DNA from: Rhizobium sp. RM
GTDB taxonomy: Bacteria > Pseudomonadota > Alphaproteobacteria > Rhizobiales > Rhizobiaceae
Direction of reading: 5' to 3'
DNA length: 64,000 bases
NCBI RefSeq assembly: GCF_013390595.1
Contig: NZ_JACAWV010000003.1
Coordinates: 310,001-374,000 of the forward strand
A model generated the notes under the pieces. That model did no database searches. It was not told the origin of the DNA and worked only from the letters and a program-made list of their open reading frames with translations. How positions within the stretch are numbered: the first letter of the stretch is position 1; every line of letters starts with the position of its first letter. Positions 26,791-33,777 of the stretch are shown in pieces. The position numbers and the translations under genes were made by a program.

Positions 26791-26824
26791 TAGTCCTCCC
26801 ATTTCTCGTTCCATTGGATATCGC

Positions 26825-27307
26825 ATGAGCAGACTCGACAGTTTCATTCGCCGTTTGACCGCACAGCGGGATATTCTCAACCACGTGCGTGACGACCTCG
26901 AATTGCCACGCAACGGGGCGATCATGGAGGTTGGTCTTGGCAATGGGCGGACGTTCAATCACCTGCGCGAACTTTTCCCGGAGCGTCGTATCATCGCTTT
27001 CGACAGGGCGATGGGCGCCCATGCTTCGTCCGTTCCGGTGGCGGAGGACATGGTGATTGGCGAGATATCGGAAACCGCTCCCGCCTATATCGGCTCGGAG
27101 GCTGCGCTAGTGCATGCCGATATTGGTACGGGATATCCCGAAAAAGACGCGATAACCCTAACCTGGCTTCCTCAGCTTGCGGCTGGCATGCTGGGTATGG
27201 GCGGCATCGCCATCAGTGGCCTGCCACTCAAGCATCCGGCCCTTGAACTGCTTCCGGTGCCGGACAGCGTGCCCACCGACCGTTATTTTATCTACCGCAA
27301 GATCTGA
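26825..27307 (+). CDS. Small SAM-dependent methyltransferase-like protein
   Basis: A 160-residue cytoplasmic protein with a class I methyltransferase core: GAIMEVGLGNGRTFNHLRELFP is motif I (SAM binding) and RRIIAFDRAMG supplies the acidic residue after the second strand. The protein is short for the family and lacks an obvious substrate-binding extension. The ATG at 26825 is chosen because the coding signal begins there, 34 bp after the dehydrogenase stop; the frame is open further upstream inside that gene. It ends 14 bp from the convergent cyaC gene. Confidence 0.7.
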   Translation: MSRLDSFIRRLTAQRDILNHVRDDLELPRNGAIMEVGLGNGRTFNHLRELFPERRIIAFDRAMGAHASSVPVAEDMVIGEISETAPAYIGSEAALVHADIGTGYPEKDAITLTWLPQLAAGMLGMGGIAISGLPLKHPALELLPVPDSVPTDRYFIYRKI

Positions 27308-27321
27308 TAGGTGCGGCGGTT

Positions 27322-29016
27322 TTACAGGAACCGCTCGCTCTCTTCCTTTGACAAGAGGAAGACCTTCAGTTGCGAGTTTCTGCCACGGATAGCGATCTTT
27401 TCGTTGCGCAGATCGGCGATGTCCTGACCGGCCTGAATAATGGCTGGTTCAGAGACCACAATTGCCACACCAAGCTCCTTGGCTTTCGATTCCAGCCGAC
27501 TTGCCACATTGACGGTGTCGCCAATGGCGGTGAGGGTTTTTGCTGAACCATAGCCCATGACGCCAACAATGGTCGGGCCTGAATGAATGCCGATGACCAC
27601 TTCCAGCCTTACGGAAAACTGTCTTTCCAATCCCTCGTTCAGAAGCGACAGTTCCCGTAAAATCGTGGCGGCTGCTTTCATCGCATTGCGGCAGGCATCT
27701 TCGGTTTTTCCCTCGACACCAAAAAGCGCCATGGCGCCATCGCCGATGAATTTATCCAGGCGTCCGCCTGCCTGTTCGACAGCCTGCCCGACGATCGTGA
27801 AGTAGCGGTTCAGCAGAAAGACGACGTCGTAAGGGAGCTTCGCTTCCGATAGCGAGGTGAAATTGCGGATGTCGCAAAACAGAACCGCGATCTCCTCTTC
27901 CCGGCCTGGCCGTGTCGTCTGCGTATCGGGTGGGAGATCGCTTTGCTGATTGTGAGATACAAGGAGCGCGACACTGAGATTGTCGGTCGGGCGCAACTGA
28001 CAGCCAAGCCGTACATCGGAATCGGCATGAATGCGCCGTAACGTGTTCTTTTCGATGTCGCCAACAGGCGGCAAAGGCCCCTTGCTATCGAGAATTCTGA
28101 CCCGACAGGTCGAGCAACGTCCTTTTCCTCCGCAAACGGAGTAGTGCGGAATACCGCCAATACGGCTTGCTTCCAGAATGCTCAGTCCAGCAGGTACACG
28201 CACCTGCGCGCCATGCTCATAACGGATTTCGATGGCGCCGGTTCGCTGCCGCCACGCGCGCAGGCCACGCATTGCAATCACAAGTGCAACCGCTGATGCG
28301 AAGAGCGCCTGTGCACCTGTCGTGATGGATTTGATGTGATTTTCCATCTGGCTTGGCGAGCGTTGATATTCCGGATGCTGGCTGTATTCGGCAAGCCCCG
28401 GCGGCAGGCTCAGCCTGGCGCTCTCCTCTTCAAGCAGTCTCCCCGCATCAGCAAAACCCAAGAGGGCGAGGATCGGGAGCATGACAGCAAAGGTCAGGAA
28501 GAAACCTGAAAATCTTGGGTACCAGTCCCGATAGCGCAGCCAGAAAAATACGCCGATACAGCCATGTGTCCAAATCACCAGCAGCGCAAAACTCTGCCAT
28601 GCACCAGCGCCGGGATTTTCGACCCACAGTCTGCGAATGATGTCTGGATAACCGAGATCGACGCCGTAAAGTATTCTGGAAAAACGGATGTTTACGGCAT
28701 GACCGATGATGAGGAAGGGAATTAGCAACCCAAGACCAGTCTGCAATGCTTCACGCAGAGGCATCCGCAAGGTCCGGCGCAGATAAATGGAGCGAAGGAC
28801 GAGTACCAAATGAACGAGAAGCGCGCCGTAAAGCAGAATGCTGCTTGCTGGATTCAGCCAGAGCAGGCTGAACCATTTGCGCCCTTTTTCTGCGGTTTCC
28901 AGTGAGACGAGCGCAAGAGCGTGATTTGAAAGATGGCTGCAGACAAACGCGAACATGACAAGGCCAGAGCCTATCCGGGCATGTCTGAGCGCGGTTTCCG
29001 GCACGAAGCGGATCAT
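27322..29016 (-). CDS. cyaC: CyaC-type adenylate cyclase: di-heme cytochrome b anchor, [2Fe-2S] ferredoxin, class III cyclase
   Basis: A 564-residue membrane protein. Residues ~1-250 hold six hydrophobic helices of succinate-dehydrogenase cytochrome-b type, with His28, His32, His69, His106 and His151 as possible heme ligands. Residues ~268-350 are a ferredoxin with Cys295, Cys301, Cys304 and Cys339 (CGGKGRCSTC, then LGCQL). From ~375 comes a class III cyclase: metal Asp382 and Asp426 (FCDIRNFTS, DKFIGDGAM) and GDTVNVASRLE with the transition-state Asn/Arg. The architecture matches Sinorhizobium meliloti CyaC, reported as a quinone-responsive redox-controlled cyclase. The ATG at 29016 has AAAGGGA upstream and starts the anchor domain. 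It is the last of four co-directional genes. Confidence 0.92.
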   Translation of the reverse strand: MIRFVPETALRHARIGSGLVMFAFVCSHLSNHALALVSLETAEKGRKWFSLLWLNPASSILLYGALLVHLVLVLRSIYLRRTLRMPLREALQTGLGLLIPFLIIGHAVNIRFSRILYGVDLGYPDIIRRLWVENPGAGAWQSFALLVIWTHGCIGVFFWLRYRDWYPRFSGFFLTFAVMLPILALLGFADAGRLLEEESARLSLPPGLAEYSQHPEYQRSPSQMENHIKSITTGAQALFASAVALVIAMRGLRAWRQRTGAIEIRYEHGAQVRVPAGLSILEASRIGGIPHYSVCGGKGRCSTCRVRILDSKGPLPPVGDIEKNTLRRIHADSDVRLGCQLRPTDNLSVALLVSHNQQSDLPPDTQTTRPGREEEIAVLFCDIRNFTSLSEAKLPYDVVFLLNRYFTIVGQAVEQAGGRLDKFIGDGAMALFGVEGKTEDACRNAMKAAATILRELSLLNEGLERQFSVRLEVVIGIHSGPTIVGVMGYGSAKTLTAIGDTVNVASRLESKAKELGVAIVVSEPAIIQAGQDIADLRNEKIAIRGRNSQLKVFLLSKEESERFL

Positions 29017-29252
29017 GGAAATCCCTTTATGCGGTCTGTCGGTGTGACGTTGCCTGTTCCAATCTCGCGGTTCCCCCATCATTCATTGCGTAAGCACCCG
29101 TCATCGCGACGAACTGTTCTTCTGCGTTATTGCGCAATGGCTTGCGGCAACATCGTGGAATGGAACACACACTTATTGTCACTTGTACGTGTTCGTATCA
29201 CGGATTGTTCCGAAGGATGGAGACGGCCAGGTCGATGGAGCGAAATTTTCCG

Positions 29253-30125
29253 TCAGAGTTCGATGATCTGATGATCCATCGCCGCAAATGCACCGTCGAA
29301 CTGCTCTTTCGCCTGTTTTTCGATGTCATCGAGTTCTTCGTCGCTGCGTGTTGGCGAATGATGGATGAACCCGACGCTCTTTGCATTGGCAAGCTTGGCG
29401 AGGCGGATTGCCTGCTGCCATGAGGAATGGCCATAGCCCTTATAGAGGCCCATCTCTTCGTCCGTGAACATGGCGTCATACAGGAAGAGGTCGACGTCCT
29501 TGATGAGATCAAGCACCGTCTCGTCAAAGGTACCCGGCTCATGTTCGGTGTCCGTTATGATCGCAAGCGATTTACCTGCCCAATCGATACGGTAGCCAAC
29601 CGCATTGCCTGGATGATTGAGCATTCCGGTGCGAATGGAGAGGCCAGGGCGCACGACCAGGGCATCGCCAGGGAGAAAGTCCCGGGTCGCAATTCTGGCG
29701 CAACAGATTTCCAGCGGAACGGGAAACCACGGTGGGCTCATGAATTCCTTGAGCATTTCGCGCGTGGTTTTCGTGCCAGCCAGATGGCCGGACCAAATCT
29801 TCACATCATTGGCGCTGTTGTAGAAGGGCTTGAAATAGGGGAAGCCGACAATGTGGTCGTAATGGCAGTGTGAGAAGAACAGGTTGACGTCCGTCACACC
29901 TTCCGCACGCAGCGCCAGGCCGGCTGGCAGAAGTCCGGACCCTGCATCGAACAAAAGCACATGATTTCCGCATCGAACCTCGATGCAGATCGTATTGCCT
30001 CCATATTTCCGGAAATCCTCACCTGAAACGGGGAGTGTTCCTCGCGCTCCCCAGATCTTTATCCGAAAATTCTCATCATTTTCCCGACCCGCTACGTCGG
30101 AACCGAACACCATGATACACCCCAA
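29253..30125 (-). CDS. MBL-fold metallo-hydrolase
   Basis: A 290-residue soluble protein. The metal-binding motif H-x-H-x-D-H is at residues 86-91 (HCHYDH), with further ligands likely in LNHPGNAVG, IITDTEH and FIHHSPTRSDEE. RIKIWGARGTLPVSGEDFRKYGGNT is the N-terminal motif of a subgroup related to RNase Z and class II cyclic-nucleotide phosphodiesterases. Its position between a cyclic-nucleotide-binding gene and an adenylate cyclase makes cAMP hydrolysis a reasonable but untested guess. An alternative start is the ATG four codons downstream. Gaps of 236 and 173 bp flank it. Confidence 0.85.
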   Translation of the reverse strand: MGCIMVFGSDVAGRENDENFRIKIWGARGTLPVSGEDFRKYGGNTICIEVRCGNHVLLFDAGSGLLPAGLALRAEGVTDVNLFFSHCHYDHIVGFPYFKPFYNSANDVKIWSGHLAGTKTTREMLKEFMSPPWFPVPLEICCARIATRDFLPGDALVVRPGLSIRTGMLNHPGNAVGYRIDWAGKSLAIITDTEHEPGTFDETVLDLIKDVDLFLYDAMFTDEEMGLYKGYGHSSWQQAIRLAKLANAKSVGFIHHSPTRSDEELDDIEKQAKEQFDGAFAAMDHQIIEL

Positions 30126-30185
30126 ACCACAACGGAGCCTTGCAAGCTTTCCTCCCTGGAGGCTCGTTGTAAACGCATTACCTAT

Positions 30186-30206
30186 GTCTGCTGCCCCACA
30201 GCAGAC
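30186..30206. repeat. Perfect 8-bp inverted repeat upstream of the MBL gene
   Basis: GTCTGCTG (30186-30193) and CAGCAGAC (30199-30206) around CCCCA, about 60 bp upstream of the MBL-fold gene start and downstream of the cyclic-nucleotide-binding gene. There is no T tract, so an operator or transcript hairpin is more likely than a terminator. Confidence 0.4.
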
Positions 30207-30298
30207 GTCTCACTATTCATCCAGCATTTCATGTATATTGCAATGGCGCGACGTCTGTTTTTTCAAGATCGCGCGTGACGGTAGCAAGGAATTGCCAC

Positions 30299-30787
30299 TT
30301 ATGTTTTCGCCATGGTGCGCGCTTTGCTCAGTTCCGCCGTGGTTTGCGTAAGCCGCTCGGCAAGGACGCGCATGACCTTGATGGTGATATCGGGGAAGTC
30401 CGACATCAGCTTGAAAAACTGTTCCTTGCCGATACGCAGAGCTTCGACATTGGTCGACGCCCGTACCGTTGCCGTTCTGACGCTGTCACAGAGGATGGCG
30501 ATTTCGCCAACGATTGCGTTTCCGGTCATTTCCGTCAGCTTGATGGGGCCGGCAGGAGAATCGATGAGCACATCGACTTTACCGGTCAGAAGCACATAGG
30601 CGGCGTCGCCCACATCACCCTGCCGGAATAGAACATCACCACTGTGGTAGGATACGCGATCCGATGCAAAAGCCAGAAGTTTAAGCTTTGACGGTTCCAT
30701 CTCCGAAAAGAATGGCACTCGTTTCAGCATTTGTATTTCGTCTTTAAACAGCATCGCTTTATCCTGATTTCGTTCCACCTCGGTCAC
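30299..30787 (-). CDS. Stand-alone cyclic-nucleotide-binding domain protein
   Basis: A 162-residue cytoplasmic protein made almost entirely of one CRP-type ligand-binding domain. VSYHSGDVLFRQGDVGDAAYVLLTGKVDVLI forms the beta-roll and NAIVGEIAILCDSVRTATVRA is the phosphate-binding cassette with its Gly-Glu and Arg-Thr. The C-terminal helix (FPDITIKVMRVLAERLTQTTAELSKA) is long, but no DNA-binding domain follows, so it is not a transcription factor. It starts 11 bp after the ABC-like gene and is surely co-transcribed. It probably binds cAMP or cGMP and passes the signal by protein contact, most likely to the ABC-like protein. Confidence 0.88.
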   Translation of the reverse strand: MTEVERNQDKAMLFKDEIQMLKRVPFFSEMEPSKLKLLAFASDRVSYHSGDVLFRQGDVGDAAYVLLTGKVDVLIDSPAGPIKLTEMTGNAIVGEIAILCDSVRTATVRASTNVEALRIGKEQFFKLMSDFPDITIKVMRVLAERLTQTTAELSKARTMAKT

Positions 30788-30798
30788 GTCTCTTAACT

Positions 30799-33516
30799 TT
30801 ATGTTGCGACCATTTCCTTGAATGTACCGTTTTCTTGCGCAAGAGTCTCGTAACTTCCATCAGCAGTTATAGAACCCTGGTGTACAACGATAACGCGATC
30901 GAACATTCGTGAGAGTGTAGCGTTAGACAGAACCCAGACGATGGACGGGTTATTGTTGTTCTGTTTCAGGAATGTGATGACTCTCTCGACAATTTCCTCC
31001 TGCAGTCGATGATCGAGACCTGGAAGCGGGCGATTGAAGATGTAGTAGTCTGATTTGCGCATCAGCGCCCGAGCAAGGTTAAGCTTCTGACGTTGCAGGG
31101 GCCCAAGTCTTTTGCCGCCGGAACCAAGGTTGAAATCCAGACCAACGGCCAGAACGCGTTCGTAGACGCCACGTTTGCGCATGACATCGGCGACGATCTT
31201 GGTGATGCGTCTCGATGCATCCGAATATCGGTAACTGATCTTGCCGAGCAGGATATTGTCCATGAGGCTGGTGGCGCTCATGTATTTGGACGGATCGTAG
31301 ATCTCGATGATGTTTTTAAGTTCATCTGGCAGGTTGGCATGGAACATGTGCCTGACCTCGATGATCCGGTCCATGATCTCCTGCGTCAACAGACCGAAAC
31401 GTTGTCTCGGTTCGACATAGAAGAAGCTCAAGCGCAACATTGCACGCTTTTCACTTTCATTGGCGTCGGCGAAATGTTTTCCCTGAAGGCGCTGCAACAT
31501 CTGCTGGTAGATTGGCAGATCATCCGGCGTCATAAAGGTGAGCTGCTGGAAGAACGGGTGGTCGCCCGGCAGGTCGGAGAAGATTTCGACAATGTTTTCA
31601 GCAATCGTGTGACCCATGTCGAACAATGTCTCGACAAGGCCGGTTTCGCGCATCAGCGTCCGGAAGTAATCGCTCTCAATGACTGTCCGGATCGTCTGCG
31701 ACGAATCCCGCATTGTACCGAACAGCAGGTTCTCGCCCACAGTTGCTTCGTTGTTGTAACTATTGAGCTCGAAAGGCGCTATAAGACCGCTCAGATTTTC
31801 CTTTTCAAGTTCGGAGCGCAGGATGTGGCGAAGTTCCACGATACGTGCCGCCAGATTCAGGTCATGCAGCGGGTCGATGGACGAGCGCAAAGCGAACTCC
31901 AGGACATCCTGCGACAGATCCACCGCATCGAGAACCGCCAGCACTGCCTTTGAAAGATTTTCCGGCTTGTCGTCACCGGCGGGACTGGACGCGTAGTCGA
32001 TCCAGTTGCCGTTGATATCGACCGACGGATTGCCGGCCATCTTGGCTTCGCGGATTTCCCACTTTCGGTGTTCCAGTTCCGCACCCTGATACACCTTGTC
32101 GGCGATCAACGAATGCTTCAGGCCATAGAGAAGGTTGTCCGCGAGGCTGGCGTGGAAGAAATAGCTGTCCGACGAGACATAGGAAATCCGGCGGCCGGTG
32201 ACGGCTTCCGGCAACTCCAGGATGTCGACATCATCAATGGTGATCTTGCCGCTTGCTGGCCACAGAGTACGTCCAACGGCGTCCGCAAGTGCCTCCCCGC
32301 CGGAGCCACCGACGATCGCGATCACTTCTCCCGGTTCGATTTTCAACGAGGCCTGCTCAAGCAGTCTGCTGCCGCTGTCATCTTCCAGCGTCAGGTTGGT
32401 GATGACGATCGGGGCGGTGAGTGCCGTGGTCGACACGGCAGAGAGTTTCTGCACCTTTTCATCAATCATGTTGGGCGCGTTGAACTGCTCGAACACCTGT
32501 TCGTATTTGACCTGAACGTCCTGACGCGACTGGTCCCAGTCGATCAGTTCCTTCAATGGTCCCGGCAATTCCTTGTAGGCATTGATCACGGCCACGAGCT
32601 GGCCGACGTCCAGACTGCCTTTCAGCGTCAGGTATCCGCCCAAGGCGTAAAAGAAGAACGGCGTGAGCTGTGCCAGGAAGTTGTTGATGAATTTGACCAG
32701 GAACTTCCACTGGTAGAGATCGTAGCGGATTTTGAAGATATCGCCGAGCCGGTGGGATGCGTCGGCTCTCTCGTAGTTCGACGTATCATAGGCATGGATG
32801 GTGCCAATACCGTCGACCATTTCGCCGATACGGCCGGCCAGTTGACGAGCGCTGAGCTGACGCTGGCGCCCCAGTTCGATAAGCCGGCGCCGCATCTTGG
32901 GAATAATGCCGACCTGAATCGCGGCCATGAAAGCGGCAATCAGGCCCAGCCAGAAATTCTGTACAAGAATAAAGAAAAGCGCAGACAGAGCCTGTCCGCC
33001 CAGCAGGGCTGGCTGGACAAAGGCATCGCCGGTGAAGCCGCCCAAAGGCTCAACCTCATCCTTCACCATGCTCGAGATTTCAGCGCCTTTGACGCGTTTG
33101 AAATGGCTGGGTGGGAAGCGAAGAATCTTGTCGATCAGCTCGTAGCGGATACGACGCAGCAGGCGTTCGCCGAGCCGACCCTTGTAGGTGTTGATGTAAT
33201 ATTTGAAGAGTCCGTTGACGATGACGAGCGCGAGAAACGTCAGGCTCAAGGCCATCAGCATGGACATGCGGTCGAGCTCAAGTCCGTCGAACAGCGTGAC
33301 CGTACCCCAATAGGGCAAGTCGACGGTGATGTTCATGAACGGCTGAGTCGCGTTCGCGCCTTCGAAGCCGTCACCCTGAATCGGGCCGTTGACGATCTGC
33401 TTGGGAAGGTCAAAGGCAAGAAAATAAGGAATCATCGAAAGAGCGACGATCATCAGAATGAAGAGCTGATGCCGCTTCGTGTGCGTCCAGATGTAACGCG
33501 TAAGGCTTTGTTCCAT
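30799..33516 (-). CDS. ABC-exporter-like membrane protein with degenerate ATPase domain
   Basis: A 905-residue protein. Residues ~1-330 form a type-IV exporter membrane domain (helices near 18-36, 83-104, 170-205 and 275-300). From ~370 an ATPase fold follows, but its active site is eroded: the Walker A site reads GGSGGEAL at 403-410 with no Lys, the Q-loop reads VSSDS at 447-451, the signature reads LGPLQ at 804-808, Walker B reads YYIFNRP at 824-830 with no Asp-Glu, and the H-loop position reads LSNA at 863-866. About 350 extra residues separate the Q-loop region and signature and contain repeats of ADNLLYG (459-465), GENLLFG (594-600) and MDNILLG (752-758). The frame is intact, so the loss is not recent decay. 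The role is unknown; see findings. Confidence 0.85.
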   Translation of the reverse strand: MEQSLTRYIWTHTKRHQLFILMIVALSMIPYFLAFDLPKQIVNGPIQGDGFEGANATQPFMNITVDLPYWGTVTLFDGLELDRMSMLMALSLTFLALVIVNGLFKYYINTYKGRLGERLLRRIRYELIDKILRFPPSHFKRVKGAEISSMVKDEVEPLGGFTGDAFVQPALLGGQALSALFFILVQNFWLGLIAAFMAAIQVGIIPKMRRRLIELGRQRQLSARQLAGRIGEMVDGIGTIHAYDTSNYERADASHRLGDIFKIRYDLYQWKFLVKFINNFLAQLTPFFFYALGGYLTLKGSLDVGQLVAVINAYKELPGPLKELIDWDQSRQDVQVKYEQVFEQFNAPNMIDEKVQKLSAVSTTALTAPIVITNLTLEDDSGSRLLEQASLKIEPGEVIAIVGGSGGEALADAVGRTLWPASGKITIDDVDILELPEAVTGRRISYVSSDSYFFHASLADNLLYGLKHSLIADKVYQGAELEHRKWEIREAKMAGNPSVDINGNWIDYASSPAGDDKPENLSKAVLAVLDAVDLSQDVLEFALRSSIDPLHDLNLAARIVELRHILRSELEKENLSGLIAPFELNSYNNEATVGENLLFGTMRDSSQTIRTVIESDYFRTLMRETGLVETLFDMGHTIAENIVEIFSDLPGDHPFFQQLTFMTPDDLPIYQQMLQRLQGKHFADANESEKRAMLRLSFFYVEPRQRFGLLTQEIMDRIIEVRHMFHANLPDELKNIIEIYDPSKYMSATSLMDNILLGKISYRYSDASRRITKIVADVMRKRGVYERVLAVGLDFNLGSGGKRLGPLQRQKLNLARALMRKSDYYIFNRPLPGLDHRLQEEIVERVITFLKQNNNNPSIVWVLSNATLSRMFDRVIVVHQGSITADGSYETLAQENGTFKEMVAT

Positions 33517-33777
33517 AAAAGACTTCTATGATTTTTCGGGTGAAACCCGTCGTTTAGTTCCCGCAACGCTCCGGCACTGGTTTGCCAGACAACGAAGGTC
33601 CCTCCTACAGATAGTATGCAAGTTGCTATTTATCAGCATCTCGAGGGGGTTTCGAGCAAAATAGCGACGCTTGTGCCTTCGAGGATGTCGTTGTCGTAGA
33701 ACTGGTGTTAAGACCTTTGATGTATCTGTAAACGTGTATGGTTGAGCCAGGCATCGGCGCAAAAAGTGGCAGGCCCA
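33517..33777. promoter_or_regulatory. Divergent promoter region between the ABC-like gene and the tandem hydrolase
   Basis: About 260 bp without a supportable gene separate two divergent genes, so it must carry promoters for both. One short inverted repeat, CTCGA...TCGAG, is at 33640-33656. I cannot assign promoter boxes with confidence. Confidence 0.4.

Noticed and set aside
29188-29202. CGTG-N7-CACG as a CRP-like site upstream of cyaC
   Set aside because: The half-sites are too short and do not match TGTGA/TCACA well enough to support a cAMP-receptor operator.
30799-33516. Idea that the degenerate ABC gene is a pseudogene
   Set aside because: The 905-codon frame has no stop or frameshift, the membrane domain is well formed, and the neighbours are tightly spaced; a repurposed protein is more likely.
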